The translations under genes and the position numbers were made by a program. The notes beneath the pieces were generated by a model, which worked only from the letters and a program-made list of their open reading frames with translations, searched no databases and was not told where the DNA came from. Below, in pieces: positions 16,630 through 27,287 of a stretch of 54,383 bases of DNA. The stretch is from an uncultured Bacteroidales bacterium. Its GTDB lineage: Bacteria; Bacteroidota; Bacteroidia; Bacteroidales; JAUNSR01. The number at the start of each line of letters is the position of its first letter. Positions within the stretch are counted from its first letter, which is position 1. The DNA lies in assembly GCA_947074145.1 (NCBI GenBank), contig CAMTOJ010000017.1, positions 1 through 54,383 on the forward strand, read 5' to 3'.

Positions 16630-19600
16630 TATATCTTAATTTTAAAAAGTATGGAATAAATTACAGGAATAAAAATCAATGTAATAAGTGTTCCGACAAG
16701 AAGTCCTCCCATAATGGTAGCCGCCAATGAGCCGAACATATCGTCGGGCAAAAGCGGGATCATTCCAAGTATAGTGGTAAGGGATGCCATCATAACAGGT
16801 CGAAACCTCGAAGCCGAACTATCTATAAGAGCGGAAACAGGCTCTTTTCCTGAATTTATCTCATCGTTTATTTCATCCATAAGTACAACTCCGTTTTTAA
16901 TCATCATACCTATAAGACCCAGAATACCACAAATCGCAACAAAGCCAAATGATTTACCTGAGATCATAATCGCAAATACAACGCCGATAAAAAGAAGTGG
17001 TACACAAAGTAGTATTATAAGGGGCTTTCTATAATCCTTAAACAGCATAATAAGAATAGCTATCATCAATCCTATTGCTAATGGCAAATTGGCAAAAAGA
17101 TATTTCAAAGCCTGGTTTTTTGCTTTATATTCACCTTCCCAAATCAGAGAATACCCCTCGGGCAGTGGTATAGATTCTATCTCTTTAGCAACCTGACGTC
17201 TTGCCGATTCCGCACTCACTGATGGCAAATTATTGCCCTGAGCTCGCATTGCTCGTTGTCCGTTATAACGCATTACTAACGGATCATCCCATTTAAGCTT
17301 CACGCCGTTTATAGCCTGACGAAGAGGTACCGTTGCAAGCAAATCTGATATAATATCTTCTTGTGTGATATATCCCGCCATTAATCCGGTTATCAGATCC
17401 TTATCAAGTTGTTTTATAGTTGGCAAAAGGGCAAACACAGGAGCATATTCAAGTCGTTCTATCTGATTACCTTCATTATCCACACATTTTATGATAAGTG
17501 TTTCTGTCTTATTGCCCTGATATATCATTCCCGAGGGTATGCCGCTTGTTGAAGCAAGTACCGACAAACCGACATCTTGGCGAGACAGACCGATATTCCT
17601 TGATATTGCCTGATTATAATCAATCTCCAGATATGGGGTTTTATCTTCCCAATCGGAAGTAACAAGACAGATATTTTCATTTTTATCCATTATATCGCGT
17701 GCCTGATCAGTCAGCTCACGAAGAATCGCAGGATCAGGTCCAATAAACATAGCTTCAATAGGATATTTATTAAACATCAGATTATATCTTTTCGCTCTGA
17801 CATAAGCCTGGGGATAATTGTCGGTAAGCCATGCTTGAATTTCAGGAATAGATTTTTCGACATCCCGGGGAGATTTGAAATCTACAATTAATTCTCCATA
17901 TGAAAGAGACGGAGTTCCCATACTTCTTACCAAATTATACCTGCTTGGCGTTCCTCCCACAGAAGTTGTTACATGAGTTACATCTTCTCTTTTTAGCAAA
18001 TAACAGGATATGGTATCAAGATCTTTCTGAGTTTTTGAGCTATTATAGGATTCCGGCAATTTATACTCTATGTATAGCTGATCATAACTCATATCAGGGA
18101 AGAAACTGTTTGGAATGAATTTAAAACACCAAACACTGACAAGTAAAATCAATATTGCCGAGATAATTGTTAGTGTTCTGTTTTTGAGACAAAGATGAAG
18201 CACTCTTCTCAAAATCTTATAAAACACATTCTCTCCTTTTTGCATTTTGTCTTTTTTCTTCTTTTTGTCTTTTAGAAGAAAATTAGCCTGAACAGGAACC
18301 ATGGTAAGCGAAAGTATCCAACTTAGGAACAGCGAAACAGAAAGGACTACAAAAAGATCGCGTACATATACACCGGCAGTGTCAGGAGAAAGAAAAATAG
18401 GGAAAAAAGCAAGTATAGCTATAAGAGTTGCACCAAGCAACGGCATAGCAGTTCGACGACCAATATCTGTCAATGCGAATTTACGCTCTTCCCCATTTTT
18501 CAGATCAATAAGAATACCGTCAACAATCACTATCGCATTATCAACCAGCATACCCATGGCAAGAATAAAAGATGCAAGAGAGACCCTTTGCATTGTTCCT
18601 CCGAGAATTTTCAAAAAAAACAGAGTCCCCAGCACAGTTATAATAAGTGTAGATCCGAGCAATATGCCACTTCTGAATCCCATCGCAATCATAAGGACAA
18701 CAATAACTATTATTACTGATTCTGCAAGATTTATAACAAATGTTCCAAGTGCCTGCCCTACTCGTTCAGGTTGATAGAAAACTTTATTAACTTCAATTCC
18801 CACAGGTAAAGAACTCTTTTTAAGCTTTTCAATCTCTTTGTCTACTCTCTTTCCGACTTTGATAATATCCGTTCCACTTAAAGCCGAAACCGATATTCCT
18901 ATAGCCGGTTGCAAATCATATGACATTGAATTTCTTATAGGTTCGGCATAGCCTCTATCTACTTTGGCAATATCCTTAAGTCGCATCTGATCATTCTCGT
19001 GTCCCTGAATAATCAGATTCTCTATATCTTTTATCTCTTTATATTTATCATTTACGGCAACACGTATTCTCATATCTCCGGAATCATAATATCCGGAATA
19101 AATTGTTTTGTTCTGCCCTTGAATAGTCTGTATTATTTCAGCCGGTGAAACTCCGAGATTTGCCAGCTTATCTTCATATATAGATATATTTATGACATCT
19201 TCATATACCCCATAAAGTTCAACACGCGATACACCTTCAATATTTTGAATCTCCCTTTTGATCATCTCTGCATAATCGGTCATATCCTTATTTCCGTATC
19301 CGTCAGAAGATAGAGCATAAAACATTCCGTATACATCGCCATAATCATCAATTACAACGCTTGTATTTGCTTCATTTGGAAGTTTACTTTGTGCATCATT
19401 GATCTTACGACGTAACATATCCCAATATTGTTCTGTTTCATCATCCGGAACAGTTGTTTTAAGATTCACTGTTATAAGAGAAAGATCATTGCAAGATTGG
19501 CTCTCTACCTTATCAATATTATTCATAGAGCGAATACTCTTTTCAAGATGATCCGTCACTTGTAACTCCACTTCATAAGGCGATGCCCCCGGATAAGTAG

Positions 19601-19745
19601 TAACAACAACAGCCTGTTTCACCTTAATCTCGGGATCTTCAAGTTTACTCATCTGATCGTACGACAATATACCTCCTACGATAAGAATGGCAACAAGATA
19701 ATAGACCAGTTTCTTATTATTTAACGCCCATATTCCGAAATTCAT
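16629..19745 (-). CDS. RND-family efflux transporter permease
   Basis: 1038 residues with the AcrB-like layout: TM1 at the N-terminus, two large periplasmic loops (about 35-330 and 560-860) and twelve predicted TM segments. The TM4 proton-relay region reads LAMGMLVDNAIVIVDG, giving Asp-Asn where AcrB has Asp-Asp. The family segment GATLIAILAFFPIFL and the C-terminal GLIGMMIKNGVVLMDEIN repeat are present. The Asp-Asn pair leaves the substrate class (drugs, metals or lipids) open. Its start overlaps the membrane fusion gene by 4 bp (ATGA). Confidence 0.93.
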   Translation of the reverse strand: MNFGIWALNNKKLVYYLVAILIVGGILSYDQMSKLEDPEIKVKQAVVVTTYPGASPYEVELQVTDHLEKSIRSMNNIDKVESQSCNDLSLITVNLKTTVPDDETEQYWDMLRRKINDAQSKLPNEANTSVVIDDYGDVYGMFYALSSDGYGNKDMTDYAEMIKREIQNIEGVSRVELYGVYEDVINISIYEDKLANLGVSPAEIIQTIQGQNKTIYSGYYDSGDMRIRVAVNDKYKEIKDIENLIIQGHENDQMRLKDIAKVDRGYAEPIRNSMSYDLQPAIGISVSALSGTDIIKVGKRVDKEIEKLKKSSLPVGIEVNKVFYQPERVGQALGTFVINLAESVIIVIVVLMIAMGFRSGILLGSTLIITVLGTLFFLKILGGTMQRVSLASFILAMGMLVDNAIVIVDGILIDLKNGEERKFALTDIGRRTAMPLLGATLIAILAFFPIFLSPDTAGVYVRDLFVVLSVSLFLSWILSLTMVPVQANFLLKDKKKKKDKMQKGENVFYKILRRVLHLCLKNRTLTIISAILILLVSVWCFKFIPNSFFPDMSYDQLYIEYKLPESYNSSKTQKDLDTISCYLLKREDVTHVTTSVGGTPSRYNLVRSMGTPSLSYGELIVDFKSPRDVEKSIPEIQAWLTDNYPQAYVRAKRYNLMFNKYPIEAMFIGPDPAILRELTDQARDIMDKNENICLVTSDWEDKTPYLEIDYNQAISRNIGLSRQDVGLSVLASTSGIPSGMIYQGNKTETLIIKCVDNEGNQIERLEYAPVFALLPTIKQLDKDLITGLMAGYITQEDIISDLLATVPLRQAINGVKLKWDDPLVMRYNGQRAMRAQGNNLPSVSAESARRQVAKEIESIPLPEGYSLIWEGEYKAKNQALKYLFANLPLAIGLMIAILIMLFKDYRKPLIILLCVPLLFIGVVFAIMISGKSFGFVAICGILGLIGMMIKNGVVLMDEINDEINSGKEPVSALIDSSASRFRPVMMASLTTILGMIPLLPDDMFGSLAATIMGGLLVGTLITLIFIPVIYSILFKIKI

Positions 19746-20806
19746 AAAATCCCTCCTATGTTACTTGGTGTTAGAGACGCAAGCTTTTTCACTTTCTGTC
19801 CCTCTTTCAATGTGTTAATTCCCGCTGTCACAACTTCATCACCCTCTTTTAATCCCGAGGTAACAAGAGCAAAACCGTCTGTCGTTATCTCTGCTACTTT
19901 TACAACGCAGAGTTTCACTGTATGATTTTCAGGATTTAATATCCATACATAAGTCTTTCCCTCGCGATGTAATAAAGAAGAGGTAGGTATACTGAAACTA
20001 TTGATTTTCTCATTTTTATAACATATTGTTACCATTGCTGTCATTCCCGGCGATGGAGTTACTCCCTCACACGGAATTATCTTGAAACGAGTTGTATATA
20101 ACTGATTAAGATTTGCCTTAGGTGTTGCCCCTATTAAATCAAGACAAAATACTTTATCGGGATATACATCAATATAGCATTGTGCGGAAGAAAAATTGTT
20201 TCGTTTTAAATATTCGGAAGATGGCAAATTTATCTCCACTTCAGGTTCTTTTGTCGATACCATAGCAATGATTGGAAAACCTGCCGAAACAGTTTCATTT
20301 GTATCATAATATAGTTTATGAATATATCCGTCAAAAGGTGCATACATATATGTATCCTCAAGAGCATTGATATGAGCCTTATGTTTTGCTTCTATCTGTT
20401 GTAATCCATAGACTGCTTTATCATAATCATTTTGTGTTGCACTCTGGCGTTTATATAACTCTATCACTCTTTCAGCCTCAGCTTTAATACTTTTATACTC
20501 CCCTTGAGTGGCGGAAAGCTGTGTTTCATAATCGCGTGGATCAATTCGGGCAAGCAAAGTACCTTTCTTCACAAAGGTTCCTTCCTTACAATTTATATTC
20601 TTGATAGGCCCACTTACCCTAAAAGAAAGATTGATGTCAGAAGCAGCTTTTACTCTACCCGGAAAAGATGATGTTTCTTTTTTCTCCTCTACCGGGATAA
20701 CCTTCTCACATTTCACACTTCTGACGAAATCATCGTTTTCTCTCTTTTTATGACACGAGACAGTCATAAACAACACAACCGCAATAATCAGTCCATATAT
20801 CTTCAT
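19742..20806 (-). CDS. RND efflux membrane-fusion (periplasmic adaptor) lipoprotein
   Basis: 354 residues. A lipoprotein signal (MKIYGLIIAVVLFMTVSC, Cys at 18) is followed by the adaptor domain order: beta-barrel/lipoyl (FPGRVKAASDINLSFRVSGPI, GTFVKKGTLLARIDPRDYETQL), an alpha-hairpin (about 80-130), second lipoyl half (YMYAPFDGYIHKLYYDTNETVSAGFPI), and a C-terminal domain ending GLKEGDEVVTAGINTLKEGQKV. It links the inner-membrane pump to TolC. The ATG at 20806 is preferred to a TTG at 20812. First gene of the operon, divergent from an AraC regulator. Confidence 0.93.
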   Translation of the reverse strand: MKIYGLIIAVVLFMTVSCHKKRENDDFVRSVKCEKVIPVEEKKETSSFPGRVKAASDINLSFRVSGPIKNINCKEGTFVKKGTLLARIDPRDYETQLSATQGEYKSIKAEAERVIELYKRQSATQNDYDKAVYGLQQIEAKHKAHINALEDTYMYAPFDGYIHKLYYDTNETVSAGFPIIAMVSTKEPEVEINLPSSEYLKRNNFSSAQCYIDVYPDKVFCLDLIGATPKANLNQLYTTRFKIIPCEGVTPSPGMTAMVTICYKNEKINSFSIPTSSLLHREGKTYVWILNPENHTVKLCVVKVAEITTDGFALVTSGLKEGDEVVTAGINTLKEGQKVKKLASLTPSNIGGIL

Positions 20807-20826
20807 ATACAATAATTTAATAATTA

Positions 20827-20834
20827 CAAATATA
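20827..20834 (-). promoter_or_regulatory. -7 element (TATATTTG) for the efflux operon
   Basis: TATATTTG on the minus strand matches TAnnTTTG exactly, 20 bp upstream of the adaptor ATG. Nineteen bp further up the sequence is TTTT, a near match to the -33 TTTG. Confidence 0.55.
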
Positions 20835-20938
20835 CTTTTCTCAGAACTATTTGAAAAGTTTAATTCCTAACAGAAAATGTTCATTTTGTAGTATTAATTA
20901 TTACCTTGCATCATAATATCGTATTTATATATTCAATT

Positions 20939-21760
20939 ATGAGTGAAAAATATAATCATACTATTGTAGATGGTGAAACTGAACATTTTCTCAGTTCAGG
21001 CAATATGCCGATAAAGTTGCAACGTGGGGGGCTTTTCTTTTGTCAGGCGGGTGAGACGGATATTGTGATTGATATGAAACATTATACCGTCAGTAAAGAT
21101 CATCTTGTAGTAGCCTTCCCTTTTACTATAATACAACATCTGAAAAGCTCAAAAGATTTCAAAGGTTTCGTTCTGGATATAGATTCAGATTTCTTTGGTA
21201 ATTTCTCTATGTCCGGCCGTTCCTCATATTATCTTAATATAAAAGAGAATCCGTGCATAAAAGTTACGGATATCGAAAGAGAGAAGATATTCTCCTTATA
21301 TAATATGCTGATGGAGATGAACAAGAAGACTGAACATCCTTTTCGGTCAGAAATAGATGATAATATAATTCAAATCATTAGTTATGAAGTAGCAGCAATC
21401 TATCATCTAAGAAAACCTATTGTAGAACAGGCTTGCAGTCGTAATGAAGAGATTTTTCAAAGATTTATCTTTTCACTTTTCAATAATTATAATACGCAAA
21501 GATCTATTGATTATTATGCTAAAGAACAATCTATCTCGGCAAGGCATCTCTCTCTTGTGGTAAAACTTGTTTCCGGTGTTACGGCTGGACAATGGATTAT
21601 CAACTGTGTTATTATCCATATAAAAACAAGACTTAAAAATAAGAAGATCCTTATAAGTGAAATATCGGATGAATTTAACTTCCCTAACGCGTCTTTCTTT
21701 TCTCAGTATTTTAGGAAGTATACAGGGTTGACACCTAAGATGTTTAGGGAGAGAATGTAA
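20939..21760 (+). CDS. AraC-family transcriptional regulator
   Basis: 273 residues from the ATG at 20939 (MSEKYNHTIV). An N-terminal cupin-like sensing region of about 170 residues is followed by a C-terminal double HTH (about 185-270): IDYYAKEQSISARHLSLVVKLV for the first helix pair and ISDEFNFPNASFFSQYFRKYTG for the second, the latter being the AraC signature. It is divergent from the MFP-RND-TolC operon with about 130 bp between starts, so it most likely controls that operon, perhaps in response to an exported compound. Confidence 0.88.
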   Translation: MSEKYNHTIVDGETEHFLSSGNMPIKLQRGGLFFCQAGETDIVIDMKHYTVSKDHLVVAFPFTIIQHLKSSKDFKGFVLDIDSDFFGNFSMSGRSSYYLNIKENPCIKVTDIEREKIFSLYNMLMEMNKKTEHPFRSEIDDNIIQIISYEVAAIYHLRKPIVEQACSRNEEIFQRFIFSLFNNYNTQRSIDYYAKEQSISARHLSLVVKLVSGVTAGQWIINCVIIHIKTRLKNKKILISEISDEFNFPNASFFSQYFRKYTGLTPKMFRERM

Positions 21761-21901
21761 TTATTATTTTAGATTGGAAATATTTTATAATTATATCAGG
21801 GCCAAGATAAAAAAAAAGAAAACGGTTAATATTCATTGTTTTATTTTTCTTAAATTACACGCAGCTTAGCACATACTTAAATTCCTAATCAGTAATTCTC
21901 C

Positions 21902-23311
21902 ATGAAACTAAAATCTATAATCATTTTATTCTGTGTTCTTTTTATTATTCCTGTAAGTTTTTCAATTAATAAAGATGACAACTATGAAAAAAAGAGCCTT
22001 ACTCCTACAATTGAAAAACAAACGGAGTTACTAAGTATAGTTTTCCGACTTGCCGGTAATAAAGAGTATAATTCTGAAGTTTTCAGACTTTACACCGATA
22101 AGATAAAAAATCAATTTGATCCATATAAGAAACACGATGCTGTAACGGCGGCTCAGGATTTAGTCAGATCCAATAACATAGTATATGATGCAGTTATGTC
22201 GCTTGCCGTTAATCTTGATGAAGACCTTAATCTTATTGATAGTAATAACCTTGGAAATAGATGGATCGGAGTAGATTTGAACGATTTCCTTACAAAACTT
22301 AAGAAATTCAGACTTGATACCAAGTTCGACAATTTTTATATGGAAAATATGTCATTATATGCCGAGGCAATATATCGATTTAAACATATGTCTGATAATA
22401 TAGATATATCTTGGTATGATAAGTTTTTCGGAAAAGATAATAACATAAATTTCAAGATTATACTTTCAATGTCAAACGGAGATCATAATTACGGACCAAG
22501 TTCAATAGATCCGAAAACCGGAAAAAAAACAGTATTTTCCATCATCAGTGCCTGGAAAACAGATGATAATGGAATGGCAATTTATAATAATGATGATTAT
22601 CTGCCTATAATTATTCATGAATTCAATCACTCTTTTATTAATCATCTTACAGAAAAACATTTCGATCTTTTCAAAGAAAACGGCTCACGAATATTTGCCC
22701 AAGTGGAAGATATAATGAGAGGTCAGGCGTATCTACAAACTCAAATAATGCTTAATGAAGCACTTGTAAGAGCTGCCACTATAAAATATATAATAGACCA
22801 TGATGGAGGAAACAATCAAATTTTTAAACTAATTTTCATGGAAAAACAAAGGGGATTCTACTGGATATCAAACCTTTACGAAGAGCTTCAAAAATATGAT
22901 AATAAAAGAGAGGAATATCCCGATCTTGATTCATATATGCCTCAATTAGCGGCTGCATACTCCGGTTTTGCCGATTATGTTGAAAACTATGATGAGATAC
23001 GCCCTAAGGTTATTTCTGTTGATGAAATAAATGGAATTGATCCCGTTTCGAAAGAGATAAAAACTATTACCATAAATTTTGACAAACCTATATTGAATAA
23101 TAGATACTCTATGGATGGCGGTCCAAAAGGAAACTCTGCCTTTCCTAAGGTTACTAAATTCGAATATATTAATGACAAAAAATCTCTTAGATTAAATGTC
23201 GAACTGGAGGCCGATTCAGAATACTGTATCAACTTATGGCCCCATGTCTTTTTCACAAAAGATGGTGATATCATTCCACCTTTTTGCCTTGATTTCAAAA
23301 CATCAAAATAA
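21902..23311 (+). CDS. Secreted DUF4932-like putative metallopeptidase
   Basis: 469 residues with a signal peptide (LFIIPVSFS). Around residue 239 it has YLPIIIHEFNHSFINHL, giving HEXXH (HEFNH), the gluzincin-type zinc motif. A Glu in LNEALVRA about 48 residues later (around residue 287) could be the third ligand. A C-terminal beta-rich segment (about 365-465; PKVISVDEING and ITINFDKPILN) resembles the SbsA-type Ig-like domains of Bacteroidetes surface proteins. The family is mostly annotated only as a domain of unknown function. It converges on the CcsBA gene with only 4 bp between stops. Confidence 0.65.
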   Translation: MKLKSIIILFCVLFIIPVSFSINKDDNYEKKSLTPTIEKQTELLSIVFRLAGNKEYNSEVFRLYTDKIKNQFDPYKKHDAVTAAQDLVRSNNIVYDAVMSLAVNLDEDLNLIDSNNLGNRWIGVDLNDFLTKLKKFRLDTKFDNFYMENMSLYAEAIYRFKHMSDNIDISWYDKFFGKDNNINFKIILSMSNGDHNYGPSSIDPKTGKKTVFSIISAWKTDDNGMAIYNNDDYLPIIIHEFNHSFINHLTEKHFDLFKENGSRIFAQVEDIMRGQAYLQTQIMLNEALVRAATIKYIIDHDGGNNQIFKLIFMEKQRGFYWISNLYEELQKYDNKREEYPDLDSYMPQLAAAYSGFADYVENYDEIRPKVISVDEINGIDPVSKEIKTITINFDKPILNNRYSMDGGPKGNSAFPKVTKFEYINDKKSLRLNVELEADSEYCINLWPHVFFTKDGDIIPPFCLDFKTSK

Positions 23312-23315
23312 ATCG

Positions 23316-25628
23316 TTATCCCCCTGCATAACTATGCAATCCTCCGAGCAAATAATTCACTCCCCAATAAGTCATCGCTACACTTAAAAAGGCGATCACT
23401 GTAAAGCGATGAAATAACCCGGGATCTCTGAAAGATTTAATAGACTCTCCATGTAATGCGAATGAGTATATAAAAAGGGTGATTAACGCCCATACCTCTT
23501 TGGGATCCCATCCCCAGTATCTACCCCATGAGATATTTGCCCAAACAGCACCTATTATTATTCCCGCACTTAAAAATAAAATCGCGGGATATAAAAGTAT
23601 ATAGCTGACAACATATAATCGTTGTTGAACAATATCTCTTTGGTCAGTAAGTTTACCGAATGAAATTATCAGTCCCACTATTCCGTTCATCATTATAAAA
23701 GTAAGCAAAGTATAGGCAAGCATTACCAGCACGACATGAATACAAAGAAGCGGTGAAGAAAGCACCGGCATAAGAGGCGTGATCTGCGGCGATTTATTGC
23801 TTATTGAAGCCACAATTATTACAAGCCCGGAGAGTATAAATCCGGATATTGTGATAAGTGGTATTTTATTAAGAAATATAAGAGCAATAAGAAGTATGCT
23901 CCATGCAAGAAATATCATTGTTTCGAATCCATTTGCAACAGGAATATGACCTGATATATACCAACGAAGAGATATAACAAAAGTCAGAAAGATTAATGAC
24001 AATATTGTAGATGTTATGATTATGAAATACATAATACCTTTTAATTTATTCTCTGAAAACATCTTCCTATAATAATAAAGAAAGAATATTATTCCTGCCA
24101 CAAACAACATACCGCCAAACGGGAATAATGAACGAAACTTGTTATAAAGCCTTTCAGCTACTATTATAGACTCAGAGGGATAAACATCGCCTAATTCTTT
24201 TTTCTGATATTTTTTTATTTTATCTATAATATTGGAATAGGTTTCAAAATCTTTTATGATAATACTCTCATGTACATAATCCATTGATTTCTTTATAAAA
24301 TACCATTTTTCATCACTTATATCAGAAGGCAACATATCTGCTGCCGAATACCAAGAAAGGGAAGAATCTTTCGATTCTATATGAGGAAACATCTTAATCA
24401 GATCACCGGAACAAACCCCTTTAATAAGATTAAATTTTTCGTCAGCAGCAGCAAAATCTTTCTTTTGTAAAACATTTGTTACCTCAGAAAATTTATATTC
24501 ATTCAAAGGTGTTATGAAATCATTATAAGAGGCATAATTACTGTCAATACCTAAATGTCGTTTTACACCCACCCCTTTTATCTTAATCAAAGGTTGATTT
24601 TTCCAACTTTTATAATAAAACATCCAGCCTGTCAGAACCTGCTGTGGGGTATAATCATAATAACTATTTTTGCCATATATTTTTATCGTGAAATCACGGG
24701 CAAAAGTTTCAAGCGGCATTATTCGGCCGTTATATAATATCATCATCCCACAAACTTCGGCGGCTTGTTGCTTTGATAGCACATTAGGCTTCTCTACGGC
24801 ATAAATCTTTGAAAATCCGAACAAAATTAATACCAACAATGTGCCTTTTTTTAGAAATGAAGAGAAAGAAGGTAGTGAAAGAAAGGATCTGTCGTTAAAT
24901 TTTTCCTCTGTTTCTGAATGTGGTGTAAGAATATTAGAATCCTTTCTAAAAACAGGAGATTTTAGAAGTTTTCTGAAATAACTTTTCTTCCCGAAAAAGA
25001 AAACTACGAATGTTAATATGAAAAGGAAATATCCTGAGTATGTAAACAGAATTCCATAAGGATCATGTGAAATAAGAAGGTATACATTTCCGTTATTTTG
25101 GTCATAACCACCTTGATAGAAACGATAATTATTATAACTGAAAATTTGATTCATCGAAACCGTCCCCTCTATTTGTTCATCATTATTTTTAATTTTTATT
25201 CTGCTTATATAATCGGAAGGAGAATCAGTACCGGGATACTTCTCTATCGAAAATGATTCGAGCGAAACATAAAAAGGGAGTTTATCTTCATATTCATCAT
25301 TTAAATAAAAATCGTTTGTAGTTATTCCTTTCTCTATACACATTGTGCCACGAATACCTGTTTTCCAGGTGATCAGTGCTCCTAAAAGAATAACAACAAA
25401 AGAGAGATGAAGCATAAAAGCGGATCTCCGTTTTATAAGATTGCGCTTTTTAATATATAAAGCTGATATAAAAACGATTATAATCCATAATACAATAAAG
25501 AATGGTGAAGAATACACAAAACTTTCCACATGGTCCTGTCCGTATAATTTCCCCAGTATTGTAGAGGTGGCAAGAACAATGAGCAAAAAAACAATTGCTG
25601 TAAATAATATTTTTTTTTGAGATAACAT
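23316..25628 (-). CDS. ccsBA: Fused CcsB-CcsA (ResB-ResC) system II cytochrome c biogenesis protein
   Basis: 770 residues that attach heme to apocytochromes c on the outer face of the membrane. The N-terminal ResB-like part (about 1-230) has several TM segments and a periplasmic domain. The C-terminal CcsA part (about 480-770) carries the tryptophan-rich heme-handling motif WGRYWGWDPKEVWAL, with flanking His residues in CIHVVLVMLAY and FALHGES expected as heme ligands. The ATG at 25628 is preferred to an upstream TTG. It is the last gene of an operon whose preceding gene encodes a CXXCH di-heme protein, an obvious client. Confidence 0.92.
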   Translation of the reverse strand: MLSQKKILFTAIVFLLIVLATSTILGKLYGQDHVESFVYSSPFFIVLWIIIVFISALYIKKRNLIKRRSAFMLHLSFVVILLGALITWKTGIRGTMCIEKGITTNDFYLNDEYEDKLPFYVSLESFSIEKYPGTDSPSDYISRIKIKNNDEQIEGTVSMNQIFSYNNYRFYQGGYDQNNGNVYLLISHDPYGILFTYSGYFLFILTFVVFFFGKKSYFRKLLKSPVFRKDSNILTPHSETEEKFNDRSFLSLPSFSSFLKKGTLLVLILFGFSKIYAVEKPNVLSKQQAAEVCGMMILYNGRIMPLETFARDFTIKIYGKNSYYDYTPQQVLTGWMFYYKSWKNQPLIKIKGVGVKRHLGIDSNYASYNDFITPLNEYKFSEVTNVLQKKDFAAADEKFNLIKGVCSGDLIKMFPHIESKDSSLSWYSAADMLPSDISDEKWYFIKKSMDYVHESIIIKDFETYSNIIDKIKKYQKKELGDVYPSESIIVAERLYNKFRSLFPFGGMLFVAGIIFFLYYYRKMFSENKLKGIMYFIIITSTILSLIFLTFVISLRWYISGHIPVANGFETMIFLAWSILLIALIFLNKIPLITISGFILSGLVIIVASISNKSPQITPLMPVLSSPLLCIHVVLVMLAYTLLTFIMMNGIVGLIISFGKLTDQRDIVQQRLYVVSYILLYPAILFLSAGIIIGAVWANISWGRYWGWDPKEVWALITLFIYSFALHGESIKSFRDPGLFHRFTVIAFLSVAMTYWGVNYLLGGLHSYAGG

Positions 25629-25690
25629 AATAAAAGGCAATTGCCGATTCAGGGTAATAAAACACACTGAATCGGAAATTTATTAATTGA

Positions 25691-27283
25691 TTAAATAGAT
25701 TCTATGAAACTTACTACGGCATCACGTTCATCTTTAGATAATTTTCTAAAATTATCAATCGAAAAACGGGCATCACTTGCTGCACTACCGTGCCACATTA
25801 TTGCTTCAATAACAGTTCTTGCTCGACAATCATGAAGTCGATCACTGGCTCCCGTAACCATTTCACTAAGCCCTCGACCCCATAAAGGAGTTGTACGACA
25901 CCAACCGGTACGAATATCATTTTCCATAAACAGACGATGCTGAATCATATCGGTATAAGGCCAGATTTTTTGATTAGGATATCTTGGCAAACTATTATCG
26001 CCCTCTGCAAAGAATCCACTCGGATCACATATTTTATCTTCCCCTGTTGTCCATGAAGGTTTATGACATGTTGCACATCCCATTTCGGTAAAAAGCTTTT
26101 TCCCTCTCTGGACAAGAGCATTATCAAGATCTCGAGCTGCCGGAACTGCCAATCCTCGATGCCATATCATAAAATTTTTATAATCTTCATCCGACATTTC
26201 AATAGGAAGATCTTTTGCCATAAGAAAGTTGTAAATGTCAGTTTCAATATCTCCCGTAATTTTTGACTCAGGATAATATTGATAAAAATTTTCCTGAACG
26301 TCCGGATCCTTTGATGATACGGAAGCATAAGTAGCTGTAATGTAATTATATCTGCGATTACTTCTTGTTACATTTGTTATATTCCATATTGCATTAGCTC
26401 CCGCGGCATCCTGAAGCGGACCTCTTGAAAGAGCATAGGTATATTTTAAGGCCTTCCCACTGTTAGAATAAGTCTTAACCCATTCACCATTTGCAAAAAT
26501 TGCCGGATTCAACGTCACTCCGTATTTTTCTTGGGAAGCATATTCAGCCTTAAGATCGGCATCGTCGATTGCGTCCAGTAATCCTGTTCCGTAAACTCCG
26601 ATTGTAGATTCTAATCTTACTTTGACATTCTCGTGAGGAACATTTGTAACAATTCCGTTTTTAGTAACCTCAAGAGGAACATAATATGCATCCTCCGGGA
26701 TAGAAACTTCGGGATATATAAGATTATATTTTTCACCATCGGCGAAAGTATTTCCCCATTCATCTGTATAATCAAGCCAGCTGATTTTTATTTTCGATTC
26801 ATCAATCGGGGCTTTGAAAGGGCGCGTTGCCAGAGTTTGCGGCATACCTGTCAAAGAGCTTAGATAAGTATCTGTTTCATCAGTTACAACAAGTAAATAG
26901 CCATTCCCCATAGTATTGGCTGAGTATTCAAGTTGCCGTTTCCCATGACCGTAATTCGGATGACAATAAAGACAACCACGTCTTACCATAACCGGACCGA
27001 GTCCGCAAAAAGCTCCGTCGGTATTTTCATTGAAATCTTTTTCAAAAAGATATTCCCCGAATTTAAAAGCCTGGGCCATGCCGGCATTTTCTATTGCCGG
27101 AGTAGGTTGCTCGTAGGCAAATGATGTGGTATTGAAAGTTGTACCAAGCTTACCTCCCGAATACCACTCTTCTTGGTTTATCTCGACCTTTTCGCTATTG
27201 GATGAAATATCATTATTATCATCATCACACGAAATCATGTAAAATGAAAGTGAAATAACTGAAAGTATGTATATTTTTCTCAT
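25691..27283 (-). CDS. Di-heme oxidoreductase (putative peroxidase, COG3488/DHOR type), lipoprotein
   Basis: 530 residues. Lipoprotein signal MRKIYILSVISLSFYMISC (Cys 19) followed by an Asp/Asn-rich linker. Two c-type heme sites are visible: CLYCH (104-108) and CATCH (about 403-407). LGPVMVRRGCLYCHPNYGHG and WGRGLSEMVTGASDRLHDCRARTVIEAIMWHG are typical of the DHOR or 'thiol oxidoreductase' family related to MauG and cytochrome c peroxidases. In other bacteria this family sits beside imelysin genes in iron-associated loci, as it does here (imelysin ends 4 bp upstream). The reaction is unproven. Confidence 0.88.
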   Translation of the reverse strand: MRKIYILSVISLSFYMISCDDDNNDISSNSEKVEINQEEWYSGGKLGTTFNTTSFAYEQPTPAIENAGMAQAFKFGEYLFEKDFNENTDGAFCGLGPVMVRRGCLYCHPNYGHGKRQLEYSANTMGNGYLLVVTDETDTYLSSLTGMPQTLATRPFKAPIDESKIKISWLDYTDEWGNTFADGEKYNLIYPEVSIPEDAYYVPLEVTKNGIVTNVPHENVKVRLESTIGVYGTGLLDAIDDADLKAEYASQEKYGVTLNPAIFANGEWVKTYSNSGKALKYTYALSRGPLQDAAGANAIWNITNVTRSNRRYNYITATYASVSSKDPDVQENFYQYYPESKITGDIETDIYNFLMAKDLPIEMSDEDYKNFMIWHRGLAVPAARDLDNALVQRGKKLFTEMGCATCHKPSWTTGEDKICDPSGFFAEGDNSLPRYPNQKIWPYTDMIQHRLFMENDIRTGWCRTTPLWGRGLSEMVTGASDRLHDCRARTVIEAIMWHGSAASDARFSIDNFRKLSKDERDAVVSFIESI

Positions 27284-27287
27284 AACA

